DNA from: Henricia sp. BOLD:AAB3569
Taxonomy: Eukaryota > Echinodermata > Asteroidea > Spinulosida > Echinasteridae
Direction of reading: 5' to 3'
NCBI GenBank assembly: GCA_037783545.1
Contig: JBBELK010000008.1
Location: 1,379,001 to 1,443,000, forward strand
DNA: 64,000 nucleotides
The notes below the pieces were generated by a model. The model did not search any database and was not told where the DNA came from. It saw nothing but the letters and a program-made list of their open reading frames with translations. The translations under genes were made by a program, and so were the position numbers. Shown here in pieces: positions 35,628 to 49,420 of the stretch (the first letter of the stretch is position 1; the number at the start of each line of letters is the position of its first letter).

Positions 35628-35654
35628 AGCTGTTTCGGCCCTACCGAAACAGCT
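35628..35654 (-). repeat. Hairpin module, stem variant 1
   Basis: AGCTGTTTCGG and CCGAAACAGCT form a perfect 11-bp stem around CCCTA. Read on the minus strand, it is followed by a short spacer ending GTTCTGAT and a T run. Confidence 0.9.
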
Positions 35655-35696
35655 AAAAAAAAAAAATAAAAAATAAAAAATAAGAACAGTTTCAAA

Positions 35697-35722
35697 GGCT
35701 TTCCGCAGGAGTGCGGAAAGCC
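35697..35722 (-). repeat. Hairpin module, stem variant 2
   Basis: GGCTTTCCGCA and TGCGGAAAGCC form a perfect 11-bp stem around a 4-base loop. On the minus strand it is followed by TTTGAAACTGTTCTTA and T-rich sequence. The same stem recurs four times at 39350-39528. Confidence 0.9.
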
Positions 35723-35761
35723 AAAAAAAAAAAAAAAAAAATCAGAACAGTTTCAAAGGCT

Positions 35762-38700
35762 CAAAAAACTAGAGGTATGTCTGTTGATAACAGAGCATAT
35801 GGCTTTCCGCTTTTCTTTTCTTTGTATGTCTGTATGCATGTAAAACTGCATGCTGTATAATAAACCTAAAACACAAAATTTGACCTCCATCGGCCTTTTT
35901 GTTCGCTAGATATAGCCATTTAAAGAATGCATGTTCAACTGAGTGTAATTTGACACCTGGTGACGTCATCAAACTTTACCCTCAGTAAACATATGCACCA
36001 AATTTGGGCCAATTTGCAAAAACTTCGCGGCAAGCATCTCTTAAAAATACGTTTTGGCCATTTTCCAACTCGCCGCTAGAGGGCGCTCTTTCGTGTGACG
36101 ACTTAACTTTTGGTATTTTTGTAATGCCCAAGAGGTCCCGAGACTAACAACGTTGACCCAGTCTCGGTATCTGCTACCAGTTTTAAATGACAACACAGCC
36201 TCGTTTTCGACCAGTAGGAAGCAAAATTCAAGGTCAATGTCTGGGTATGAAATTTAGACCTTCGATAGTCATGAACATTGCCGAAGGAATAAGGTTTGTA
36301 TCTCAAACGGTTGAATTTTTACAGATTTTTGAATATGTAAGGCATTAAATTTTGAACGCTTGTAATTTGATACCTGGTGACGTCATCAATATGTAACCTC
36401 TTCGGTATAGTACTTTAGTATGGGTTCCTTATTGTGACCAAGATTGATGATGATCCAAGCTTTGCAAGCGACCCTTCTAGCAGCGAGATAGACTATGTGC
36501 TTTGTCTATGGGAAATGGGGTAGTGCAGATGTATGCATATTGTACATGCTTATGTACACTCGTATATACTGCACTGTGTGTATGCTGTGGTATAGGTTGC
36601 CAGATTCAAAAATTCATAACAAATCAACAAATGACGTCACACTAATGTAACTTGGTATGTTATATGTTAATGACCAAGTCTACGTCCCTGCTAGGTTTCA
36701 AGGTCATACGCCCATTAGAGGAAGTGAACAACCTTGGCTAATGTATGCTGCACAAACGGGCTTAATTGATGACGTCATCGTTACGCCACCAAATTGTGCT
36801 GCTAATATGCATTAGACCAAGTCACAACAAACCTAAAACACAAAATTTGACCTCCATCGGCCTTTTCGTTCTCTAGATATAACCGTTAGAAGAACGCATG
36901 TTCAACTGGGTGTAATTTGACACCTGGTGACGTCATCAAACTTTTGAAGGTATGGGTGTGTTCACTGACCCTCAGTGAACATATGCACCAATTTTGGGCC
37001 AATTTGCAAAAACTTCGCCACAGACATCTGTTCAAAATAGGTTTTGGCCATTTTTCAACTTGCCGCTAGAGGGCGCTCTTTCGTGTCACGACTTAACTTT
37101 TGGTATTTTTGGAATGCCCAAGAGGTCTTGAGACTAACACTTTTGACCCGATCTCTGTATCTGCTACCAGTTTTAAATGACAGGGCAGCCTCGTTTTCGA
37201 CCAATAGGAAGCAAGATTCAAGGTCAATGTCTGTGTATGAAATTTAGACCTTGGATAGTCATGACCATTGCCGAAGGAATAAAGTTTGTATCTCAAACGG
37301 TTGAATTTTTACAGAAGTTTCAATATTGAAGGCCATATATTTCAAACGCTTGTAATCTGACACCTGATGACGTCATCAAAATGTAAACACATTTGTGCAG
37401 TACTTCATTATGAGGTGATTGTTGTGACCAAGTTTGATGATGATCCGAGCTTTGCAAGTGACCATTTTGCCAGGCCGAAAGACCATGCGCTTTGTCTATG
37501 GGGTTTTGGGAGAAGAATAAAAAAGCTAAAAAAAACTAGAGGTATGTCTGTTGATAACAGAGCATATGGCTTTCCGCTTTTCTTTTCTTTGTATGTCTGT
37601 ATGCATGTAAAACTGCATGCTGTATAATAAACCTAAAACACAAAATTTGACCTCCATCGGCCTTTTTGTTCGCTAGATATAGCCATTTAAAGAATGCATG
37701 TTCAACTGAGTGTAATTTGACACCTGGTGACGTCATCAAACTTTACCCTCAGTAAACATATGCACCAAATTTGGGCCAATTTGCAAAAACTTCGCGGCAA
37801 GCATCTCTTAAAAATACGTTTTGGCCATTTTTGAACTCGCCGCTAGAGGGCGCTCTTTCGTGTGACGACTTAACTTTTGGTATTTTTGTAATGCCCAAGA
37901 GGTCCCGAGACTAACAACGTTGACCCAGTCTCGGTATCTGCTACCAGTTTTAAATGACAACACAGCCTCGTTTTCGACCAGTAGGAAGCAAAATTCAAGG
38001 TCAATGTCTGGGTATGAAATTTAGACCTTCGATAGTCATGAACATTGCCGAAGGAATAAGGTTTGTATCTCAAACGGTTGAATTTTTACAGATTTTTGAA
38101 TATGTAAGGCATTAAATTTTGAACGCTTGTAATTTGATACCTGGTGACGTCATCAATATGTAACCTCTTCGGTATAGTACTTTAGTATGGGTTCCTTATT
38201 GTGACCAAGATTGATGATGATCCAAGCTTTGCAAGCGACCCTTCTAGCAGCGAGATAGACTATGTGCTTTGTCTATGGGAAATGGGGTAGTGCAGATGTA
38301 TGCATATTGTACATGCTTATGTACACTCGTATATACTGCACTGTGTGTATGCTGTGGTATAGGTTGCCAGATTCAAAAATTCATAACAAATCAACAAATG
38401 ACGTCACACTAATGTAACTTGGTATGTTATATGTTAATGACCAAGTCTACGTCCCTGCTAGGTTTCAAGGTCATACGCCCATTAGAGGAAGTGAACAACC
38501 TTGGCTAATGTATGCTGCACAAACGGGCTTAATTGATGACGTCATCGTTACGCCACCAAATTGTGCTGCTAATATGCATTAGACCAAGTCACAACAAACC
38601 TAAAACACAAAATTTGACCTCCATCGGCCTTTTCGTTCTCTAGATATAACCGTTAGAAGAACGCATGTTCAACTGGGTGTAATTTGACACCTGGTGACGT

Positions 38701-39349
38701 CATCAAACTTTTGAAGGTATGGGTGTGTTCACTGACCCTCAGTGAACATATGCACCAATTTTGGGCCAATTTGCAAAAACTTCGCCACAGACATCTCTTC
38801 AAAATAGGTTTTGGCCATTTTTCAACTTGCCGCTAGAGGGCGCTCTTTCGTGTCACGACTTAACTTTTGGTATTTTTGGAATGCCCAAGAGGTCTTGAGA
38901 CTAACACTTTTGACTCGATCTCTGTATCTGCTACCAGTTTTAAATGACAGGGCAGCCTCGTTTTCGACCAATATAGGAAGCAAGATTCAAGGTCAATGTC
39001 TGTGTATGAAATTTAGACCTTGGGTAGTCATGACCATTGCCGAAGGAATAAAGTTTGTATCTCAAACGGTTGAATTTTTACAGAAGTTTCAATATTGAAG
39101 GCCATATATTTCAAACGCTTGTAATCTGACACCTGATGACGTCATCAAAATGTAAACACATTTGTGCAGTACTTCATTATGAGGTGATTGTTGTGACCAA
39201 GTTTGATGATGATCCGAGCTTTGCAAGTGACCATTTTGCCAGGCCGAAAGACCATGCGCTTTGTCTATGGGGTTTTGGGAGAAGAATAAAAAAAAAGCTA
39301 AACTAGAGGTATGTCTGTTGAAAACAGATCATATGGCTTTCCGCTTTTT
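35762..39349 (-). repeat. Satellite block, inverted, two 1767-bp units
   Basis: Satellite runs in reverse orientation as two near-identical copies, 35768-37534 and 37535-39301, each beginning at ACTAGAGGTATGTCTG. A few single-base differences exist (for example CCAACTCG against TGAACTCG near 36065/37832). A third start of the unit at 39302 breaks off at the hairpin array. Each unit holds two fused monomers. Confidence 0.9.
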
Positions 39350-39545
39350 GGCTTTCCGAACTCCTGCGGAAAGCCTTTGAAACTGTTCTGATTTTTTTTT
39401 GGCTTTCCGCACTCCTGCGGAAAGCCTTTGAAACTGTTCTGATTATTTTTTGGCTTTCCGCACTTCTGCGGAAAGCCTTTGAAACTGTTCTGATTTTTTT
39501 TTGGCTTTCCGCACTCCTGCGGAAAGCCTTTGAAACTGTTCTGAT
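39350..39545 (+). repeat. Array of four hairpin modules, 51-bp period
   Basis: GGCTTTCCGCACTCCTGCGG-type hairpins start at 39350, 39401, 39452 and 39503. Each is followed by TTTGAAACTGTTCTGAT and a T run. Copy 1 has one stem mismatch and copy 3 a loop change; the stems are otherwise perfect. The array sits exactly between an inverted and a direct satellite block. An open frame on the minus strand merely follows the 51-bp (17-codon) period. Confidence 0.95.
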
Positions 39546-42500
39546 TTTTTTTTTTTTTTTAGCTTTTTTTATTCTTCCGTCAAAACCCCATAGACAAAGC
39601 GCATGGTCTTTCGGCCTGGCAAAATGGTCACTTGCAAAGCTCGGATCATCATCAAACTTGGTCACAACAATCACCTCATAGTGAAGTACTGCACAAATGT
39701 GTTTACATCTTGATGACGTCACCAGGTGTCAGATTACAAGCGTTTGAAATATATGGCCTTCAATATTGAAACATCTGTAAAAATTCAACAGTTTGAGATA
39801 CAAACTTTATTCCTTCGGCAATGTTCATGACTATCCAAGGTCTAACTTTCGTACATAGACATTGACCTTGAATCTTGCTTCCTATTGGTCGAAAACGAGG
39901 CTGGCTTGTCATTTAAAACTGGTAGCAGATACCAAGATGGAATCAACGGTGTTAGTCTCAAGACCCCTTGGGCATTCAAACAATACCAAAAGTTAAGTCG
40001 TGACACGAAAGAGCGCCCTCTAGCGGCAAGTTGAAAAATGGCCAAAACGCGTTTTGAACAGATGTCTGTGGCGAAGTTTTTGCAAATTGGCCCAAAATTG
40101 GTGCATATGTTGACTGAGGGTCAGTGAACATGCCCATACCTTCAAAAGTTTGATGACGTCACCAGGTGTCAAATTACACTCAGTTGAACATGCGTTCTTA
40201 TAACGGTTATATCTAGAGAACGAAAAGGCCGATGGAGGTCAACTTGTGTGTTTTAGGTTTGTTGTGACTTGGTCTAATGCATATTAGCAGCAAAATTTGG
40301 TGGCGTAACGATGACGTCATCAAATAAGCCCGTTTGTGCAGCATACATTAGCCAAGGTCGTTCACTTCCTCTATTGGGCGTATGACCTTGAAACCTAGCA
40401 GGGACGTAGACTTGGTCATTAACATATAACATACCAAGTTACATTAGTGTGACGTCATTTGTTGATTTGTTATGAATTTTTGAATCTGGCAACCTATACC
40501 ACAGCATACACACAGTGCAGTATATACGAGTGTACATAAGCATGTACAATATGCATACATCTCTGCACTTCCCCCATATCCCATAGACAAAGCACACAGT
40601 CTGTCTCGCTGCTAGAAGGGTCGCTTGCAAAGCTTGGATCATCATCAAACTTGGTCACAATAAGGAACCCATAGTAAAGTACTATACCAAAGAGGTTACA
40701 TCTTGATGACGTCACCAGGGGTCAGATTACATGTGTCTGAAATTTAATGCCTTAAAAATTCAAAAATTTGTAAAAATTCAACCGTTTGAGATACAAACAT
40801 TTTTGTTTCGGCAATGGTCATGACTATCCAATGTCTAAATATAATGCAGAGACAATGACCTTGAATCTTGCTTCCTATTGGTCGAAAACGAGGCTGCGTT
40901 GTCATTTAAAACTGGTAGCAGATACCGAAATTGGGTCAACGTTGTTAGTCTCGGGACCCCTTGGGCATTACAAAAATACCAAAAGTTAAGTCGTCACACG
41001 AAACAGCGCCCTCTAGCGGCAAGTTGAAAAATGGCCAAAACGCATTTTGAAGAGATGTCTGTGGCGAAGTTTTTGCAAATTGGCCCAAAATTGGTGCATA
41101 TGTTTACTGAGAGTCAGTGAATACGCCCATACTTTCAAAAGTTTAATGACGTCACCAGGTGTCAAATTACACTCGCTTGAACGTGCATCTTTTTAACAGC
41201 TATATCTAGAGAACGAAACGGCCGATGAAGGTCAAATATTTTGTTTCAGGTTTGTTGTGACTTGGTCTAACGCATATTAGCAGCAAAATTTGGTGGCGTA
41301 ACGATGACGTCATCAAATAAGCCCGTTTGTACAGCATACATTAGCCAAGGTCATTCACTTCCTCTAATGGTCGTATGACCTTGAAACCAAGCAGGGACGT
41401 AGACTTGGTCATTAACATATAACATACCAAGTTACATTAGTGTGACGTCATTTGTTGATTTGTTATGAATTTTTGAATCTGGCAACCTATACTACAGCAT
41501 ACACACAGTGCAGTATATACATGTATACGAGTGTACATAAGCATGTACAATATGCATACATCTGCACTATCCCATAGACAAAGCACACAGTCTGTCTCGG
41601 TGCTAGAAGAGTCGCTTGCAAAGCTTGGATCATCATCAAACTTAGTCACAATAAGGGACCCATAGTAAAGTACTATACCAAAGAGGTTAGATCTTGATGA
41701 CGTCACCAGGTGTTAGATTACATGTGTCTGAAATGTAATGCCTTGCAAATTGAAAAATCTGTACAATTTGAACCGTTTGAGATACAATCTTTATTCTTTC
41801 GTCACTGGTCATTACTATCCAAGGTCTAAATTTCATGCAGAGACATTGACCTTGAATCTTGTTTCCTATTGGTCGAAAACGAGGCTGCCTTGTCATTTAA
41901 AACTGGTAAGCGATGCCGAGATCGTGTCAACGGTGTTAGTCTCAGAACCCCTTGGGCATTCAAAAAATACAAAAAGTTAAGTCGTCACACGAAACAGCCC
42001 CCTCTAGTGACGAGTTGAAAAAAGACCAAAACGTATTTTGAATTGGTCAAATGTATATTATCAGCTAAATATTGTGACGTCACGATGACGTAATCAAATA
42101 AGAGTTCCTCAAGTATACATTAACCAAGGTCGTTTACTTTCTCCATTGGTCGTATGACCTTGAAAACTATCAGGTGCCTGGACCTGGTCATTAACATGTA
42201 ACATACCAAGTTACATTAGTATGACATGCATGATTTGTTGATTTATTATGAATTTTTGAATCTTGTCACTGTGCATATTGTACATGTATATGTACAGTAT
42301 GTATTTATATTGTACAAAGTGTACATGTAGTATTATACAGCATGCAGTTTTACATGCATACAAACATACAAAAAAAGAAAAGCGGAAAGCCATATGCTCT
42401 GTTATCAACAGACATACCTCTAGTTTAGCTTTTTTTATTCTTCTCCCAAAACCCCATAGACAAAGCGCATGGTCTTTCGGCCTGGCAAAATGGTCACTTG

Positions 42501-45500
42501 CAAAGCTCGGATCATCATCAAACTTGGTCACAACAATCACCTCATAGTGAAGTACTGCACAAATGTGTTTACATTTTGATGACGTCATCAGGTGTCAGAT
42601 TACAAGCGTTTGAAATATATGGCCTTCAAATTGAAACTTCTGTAAAAATTCAACCGTTTGAGATACAAACTTTATTCTTTCGGCAATGGTCATGACTATC
42701 CAAGGTCTAAATTTCATACACAGACATTGACCTTGAATCTTGCTTCCTATTGGTCGAAAACGAGGCTGCCCTGTCATTTAAAACTGGTAGCAGATACAGA
42801 GATCGGGTCAAAAGTGTTAGTCTCAAGACCTCTTGGGCATTCCAAAAATACCAAAAGTTAAGTCGTGACACGAAAGAGCGCCCTCTAGCGGCAAGTTGAA
42901 AAATGGCCAAAACCTATTTTGAAGAGATGTCTGTGGCGAAGTTTTTGCAAATTGGCCCAAAATTGGTGCATATGTTCACTGAGAGTCAGTGAACATGCCC
43001 ATACCTTCAAAGGTTTGATGACGTCACCAGGTGTCAAATTACACTCAGTTGAACATGCGTTCTTCTAACGGTTATATATAGAGAACGAAAAGGCCGATGG
43101 AGGTCAAATTTTGTGTTTTAGGTTTGTTGTGACTTGGTCTAATGCATATATGTAGCAAAATTTGGTGGCGTAACGATGACGTCATCAAATAAGCCCGTTT
43201 GTGCAGCATACATTTGCCAAGGTCGTTCACTTCCTCTAATGGGCGTATGACCTTGAAACCTAGCAGGGACGTAGACGTGGTCATTAACATATAACATACC
43301 AAGTTACATTAGTGTGACGTCCTTTGTTGATTTGTTATGAATTTTTGAATCTGGCAACCTATACTACAGCATACACACAGTGCAGTATATACATGTATAC
43401 GAGTGTACATAAGCATGTACAATATGCATACATCTGCACTATCCCATAGACAAAGCACACAGTCTGTCTCGGTGCTAGAAGAGTCGCTTGCAAAGCTTGG
43501 ATCATCATCAAACTTAGTCACAATAAGGAACCCATAGTAAAGTACTATACCAAAGAGGTTAGATCTTGATGACGTCACCAGGTGTCAGATTACATGTGTC
43601 TGAAATTTAATGCCTTGCAAATTGAAAAATCTGTAAAAATTTAACCGTTTGAGATACAATCTTTATTCTTTCGGCACTGGTCATGACTATCCAAGGTCTA
43701 AATTTCATGCAGAGACATTGACCTTGAATCTTGCTTCCTATTGGTCGAAAACGAGGCTGCCTTGTCATTTAAAACTGGTAAGCGATGCCGAGATCGTGTC
43801 AACGGTGTTAGTCTCAGGACCCCTTGGGCATTCAAAAAATACAAAGTTAAGTCGTCACACGAAACAGCCCCCTCTAGTGACGAGTTGAAAAAAGACCAAA
43901 ACGAATTTTGAATTGGTCAAATGTATATTATCAGCTAAATATTGTGACGTCACGATGACGTAATCAAATAAGAGTTCCTCAAGTATACATTAACCAAGGT
44001 CGTTTACTTTCTCCATTGGTCGTATGACCTTGAAAACTATCAGGTGCCTGGACCTGGTCATTAACATGTAACATACCAAGTTACATTAGTATGACATGCA
44101 TGATTTGTTGATTTATTATGAATTTTTGAATCTTGTCACTGTGCATATTGTACATGTATATGTACAGTATGTATTTATATTGTACAAAGTGTACATGTAG
44201 TATTATACAGCATGCAGTTTTACATGCATACAAACATACAAAAAAAGAAAAGCGGAAAGCCATATGCTCTGTTATCAACAGACATACCTCTAGTTTTTTT
44301 TTTTTTTTTTTAGCTTTTTTTATTCTTCTCCCAAAATCCCATAGACAAAGCGCATGGTCTTTCGGCCTGGCAAAACGGTCACTTGCAAAGCTCAGATCAT
44401 CATCAAACTTGGTCACAACAATCACCTCATAATGAAGTACTGCACAAATGTGTTTACATTTTGATGACGTCATCAGGTGTCAGATTACAAGCGTTTGAAA
44501 TATATGGCCTTCAAATTGAAACTTCTGTAAAAATTCAACCGTTTGAGATACAAACTTTATTCTTTCGGCAATGGTCATGACTATCCAAGGTCTAAATTTC
44601 ATACACAGACATTGACCTTGAATCTTGCTTCCTATTGGTCGAAAACGAGGCTGCCCTGTCATTTAAAACTGGTAGCAGATACAGAGATCGGGTCAAAAGT
44701 GTTAGTCTCAAGACCTCTTGGGCATTCCAAAAATACCAAAAGTTAAGTCGTGACACGAAAGAGCGCCCTCTAGCGGCAAGTTGAAAAATGGCCAAAACCT
44801 ATTTTGAAGAGATGTCTGTGGCGAAGTTTTTGCAAATTGGCCCAAAATTGGTGCATATGTTCACTGAGGGTCAGTGAACACGCCCATACCTTCAAAAGTT
44901 TGATGACGTCACAAGGTGTCAAATTACACTCAGTTGAACATGCGTTCTTCTAACGGTTATATATAGAGAACGAAAAGGCCGATGGAGGTAAAATTTTGTG
45001 TTTTTGGTTTGTTGTGACTTAGTCTAATGCATATTAGCAGCAACATTTGGTGGCGTAACGATGACGTCATCAAATAAGCCCGTTTGTGCAGCATACATTT
45101 GCCAAGGTCGTTCACTCCCTCTAATGGGCGTATGACCTTGAAACCTAGCAGGGACGTAGACGTGGTCATTAACATATAACATACCAAGTTACATTAGTGT
45201 GACGTCCTTTGTTAATTTGTTATGAATTTTTGAATCTGACAACCTATACCACAGCATACACACAGTGCAGTATATACGGGTGTACATAAGCATGAACAAT
45301 ATGCATACATCTGCACTACCCCATTTCCCATAGACAAAGCAGATATTCTATCTCGCTGCTAGAAGGGTCGCTTGCAAAGCTTGGATCATCATCAAACTTG
45401 GTCACAATAAGGAACCCATACTAAAGTACTATACCAAAGAGGTTACATCTTGATGACGTCACCAGGGGTCAGATTACATGTGTCTGAAATTTAATGCCTT

Positions 45501-45603
45501 AAAAATTCAAAAATCTGTAAAAATTCAACCGTTTGAGATACAAACATTTTTGTTTCGGCAATGGTCATGACTATCCAATGTCTAAATTTCATGCAGAGAC
45601 AAT

Positions 45604-46377
45604 GGGTCGTATGAATAAAAAGTAGTAAATACTAAGAAGTATTAGCAAAAAGTAAAAGAATTTACTTCAAAGTAGAAGCATTCAGTAAAAGCATCTTCTA
45701 CATTCCGTATGAATAATCTTATTCTTTTACTGCAAAGCACTCACTTAATTCTTTGTAGTAAATGCTTCTGCAAATCATGCTGCGTGCATGGCCGAATGAC
45801 TTTGAAGAAATAAAACTAATTCCTTTGTGTTGTAAAACCATTCACGTACACTCCACACGCACGCACGCAGTCACACAAGCAGTATTAGGTTAGAAGTTAG
45901 AGTTAAATCCAAAATCGACAAGTCAGCAATGAGTGATGTTGATTCTGACCATCATGATGAAGGACACGCTTCTTCTCAAGAATCAAAGCAAGACGTTTTC
46001 GTGAAATTATTGACACATAATAGTGTGCTGTTGACAAAATTGGAACATAAACCTTTCCCTGGCGAGGGACAACATTCATAAACACTGCCATTTCTCCCGT
46101 TTAGTCCTTACTTCTCTATTCCTAAGGTAGCTCTGGAGCTACCTTGAAAAAGGACAAGTAATTACTTGCAATTTGTAGTATCTGCCCCCTTTTATTCATA
46201 CGGAGTTAAGTAAACGCTAAAAAGAAAAGCAAATGCTTTCCAGGTACAAGTAAATACTTTTAACATTTAGAAAATACTTTCAAGTAAACGCTTTTACTCA
46301 TTTTTATTCATACGGATGGTAGTAAATACTACAAATATTGAAGTAAAAGCAAATACTACTTTTTATTCATGCGACCC
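45604..46377. mobile_element. 774-bp TIR element inserted in a satellite monomer
   Basis: The ends GGGTCGTATGAATAAAAAGT and CTTTTTATTCATGCGACCC are inverted repeats. The satellite reads GACAAT on the left and AATGACC on the right, giving a 3-bp AAT duplication, or 5-bp CAATG if the first G is excluded. Many AGTAAATACT/AGTATTTACT words fill the ends. On the plus strand 45930-46082 encodes a 50-residue frame with DVFVKLL.HNSVLLTKLE, which resembles the start of MADF/Myb-like DNA-binding proteins that accompany Harbinger transposases. It is probably a deletion derivative of a larger transposon. Confidence 0.8.
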
Positions 46378-49108
46378 AATGACCTTGAATCTTGCTTCCT
46401 ATTGGTCGAAAACGAGGCTGCGTTGTCATTTAAAACTGGTAGCAGATACCGAAATTGGGTCAACGTTGTTAGTCTCGGGACCCCTTGGGCATTACAAAAA
46501 TACCAAAAGTTAAGTCGTCACACGAAACAGCGCCCTCTAGCGGCAAGTTGAAAAATGGCCAAAACGCATTTTGAAGAGATGTCTGTGGCGAAGTTTTTGC
46601 AAATTGGCCCAAAATTGGTGCATATGTTCACTGAGGGTCAGTGAATATGCCCATACTTTCAAAAGTTTGATGACGTCACCAGGTGTCAAATTACACTCGC
46701 TTGAACGTGCATCCTTTTAACAGCTATATCTAGAGAACGAAACGGCCGATGAAGGCCAAATATTTTGTTTCAGGTTTGTTGTGACTTGATCTAACGCATA
46801 TTAGCAGCAAAATTTGGTGGCGTAACGATGACGTCATCAAATAAGCCCGTTTGTACAGCATACATTAGCCAAGGTCGTTCACTTCCTCTAATGGTCGTAT
46901 GACCTTGAAACCGAGCAGGGACATAGACTTGGTCATTAACATATAACATACCAAGTTACATTAGTGTGACGTCCTTTGTTGATTTGTTATGAATTTTTGA
47001 ATCTGACAACCTATACCACAGCATACACACAGTGCAGTATATATACGGGTGTACATAAGCATGAACAATATGCATACATCTGCACTACCCCATTTCCCAT
47101 AGACAAAGCACATAGTATGACTATCCAAGGTCTAAATTTCATGCAGAGACATTGACCTTGAATCTTGTTTCCTATTGGTCGAAAACGAGGCTGCCTTGTC
47201 ATTTAAAACTGGTAAGCGATGCCGAGATCGTGTCAACGGTGTTAGTCTCAGGACCCCTTGGGCATTCAAAAAATACAAAAAGTTAAGTCGTCACACGAAA
47301 CAGCGCCCTCTAGTGACGGGTTGAAAAAAGACCAAAACGTATTTTGAATTGGTCAAATGTATATTATCAGCTAAATATTGTGACGTCACGATGACGTAAT
47401 CAAATAAGAGTTCCTCAAGTATACATTAACCAAGGTCGTTTACTTTCTCCATTGGTCGTATGACCTTGAAAACTATCAGGTGCCTGGACCTGGTCATTAA
47501 CATGTAACATACCAAGTTACATTAGTATGACATGCATGATTTGTTGATTTATTATGAATTTTTGAATCTTGTCACTGTGCATACTGTACATGTATATGTA
47601 CGGTATGTATTTATATTGTACAAAGTGTACATGTAGTATTATACAGCATGCAGTTTTACATGCATACAAACATACAAAAAAAGAAAAGCGGAAAGCCATA
47701 TGCTCTGTTATCAACAGACATACCTCTATTTTTTTTTTTTTTTTTTTATTTTTTAGCTTTTTTTATTCTTCTCCCAAAACCTCATAGACAAAGCGCATGG
47801 TCTTTCGGCCTGGCAAAATGGTCACTTGCAAAGCTCGGATCATCATCAAACTTGGTCACAACAATCACCTCATAATGAAGTACTGCACAAATGTGTTTAC
47901 ATTTTGATGACGTCATCAGGTGTCAGATTACAAGCGTTTGAAATATATGGCCTTCAAATTGAAACTTCTGTAAAAATTCAACCGTTTGAGATACAAACTT
48001 TATTCTTTCGGCAATGGTCATGACTATCCAAGGTCTAAATTTCATACACAGACATTGACCTTGAATCTTGCTTCCTATTGGTCGAAAACGAGGCTGCCCT
48101 GTCATTTAAAACTGGTAGCAGATACAGAGATCGGGTCAAAAGTGTTAGTCTCAAGACCTCTTGGGCATTCCAAAAATACAAAAAGTTAAGTCGTGACACG
48201 AAAGAGCGCCCTCTAGCGGCAAGTTGAAAAATGGCCAAAACCTATTTTGAAGAGATGTCTGTGGCGAAGTTTTTGCAAATTGGCCCAAAATTGGTGCATA
48301 TGTTCACCGAGGGTCAGTGAACACGCCCATACCTTCAAAAGTTTGATGACGTCACCAGGTGTCAAATTACACTCAGTTGAACATGCGTTCTTCTCACGGT
48401 TATATCTAGAGAACGAAAAGGCCGATGGAGGTCAAATTTTGTGTTTTAGGTTTGTTGTGACTTGGTCTAATGCATATTAGCAGCAAAATTTGGTGGCGTA
48501 ACGATGACGTCATCAAATAAGCCCGTTTGTGCAGCATACATTAGCCAAGGTCGTTCACTTCCTCTAATGGGCGTATGACCTTGAAACCTAGCAGGGACGT
48601 AGACGTGGTCATTAACATATAACATACCAAGTTACATTAGTGTGACGTCATTTGTTGATTTGTTATGAATTTTTGAATCTGGCAACCTATACCACAGCAT
48701 ACACACAGTGCAGTATATACGGGTGTACATAAGCATGAACAATCGCCATACATCTGCACTACCCCATTTCCCATAGACAAAGCACATAGTCTATCTCGCT
48801 GGTAGAAGGGTCGCTTGCAAAGCTTGGATCATCATCAAACTTGGTCACAATAAGGAACCCATACTAAAGTACTATACCAAAGAGGTTACATCTTGATGAC
48901 GTCACCAGGGGTAAGATTACATGTGTCTGAAATTTAATGCTTTAAAAATTAAAAAAATTGTAAAAATTCAACCGTTTGAGATACAAACATTTTTGTTTCG
49001 GCAATGGTCATGACTATCCAATGTCTAAATTTCATTCAGAGACAATGACCTTGAATCTTGCTTCCTATTGGTCGAAAACGAGGCTGCGTTGTCATTTAAA
49101 ACTGGTAG

Positions 49109-49420
49109 GGTATGAAGCGGGACTCCCAATCAGAGGTTGGGGGTTCGAGCCCCACTTCGACCAACGTGTCTGTGTCCCTGGGCAAGGCGCTTAATCCCAG
49201 TTGCCTCGTCAACCCAAGCGATATATGGGAAGCTGTTAAGGGGAATGCCACAATCTAACTGCTGATAGGGTTGAGCGCCTGACCAGCAGCCACCTAGTTG
49301 AAGCGAAATGGTTCTGGTGATTCCCTGATGGCAGCGGTAATAATGGTAACAGCGCCTTGAGCGCCCTGCAGGGTGGATATGTGCGCTATACAAATCTAAT
49401 CATTATTATTATTATTATTA
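49109..49420 (+). mobile_element. tRNA-derived SINE inserted in a satellite monomer
   Basis: A tRNA-like head contains the B box GGGTTCGAGCCCC at 49141, followed by CCTGGGCAAGGCGCTTAATCC, a body, and a tail GCGCTATACAAATCTAATC(ATT)n. Both the head and the GCGCTATA tail are typical of SINEs in marine invertebrates. No target-site duplication is seen; about 10 bp of the monomer (CAGATACCG) is missing instead. It should be transcribed by RNA polymerase III if active. Confidence 0.85.

Noticed and set aside
39303-39722. 139-residue minus-strand frame with a repeated 17-residue unit
   Set aside because: The 51-bp hairpin period is a multiple of three, so any open frame becomes a protein repeat.
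49109-49200. Functional tRNA gene
   Set aside because: Only the B box is convincing, cloverleaf stems do not pair well, and the segment continues into a SINE body and tail.
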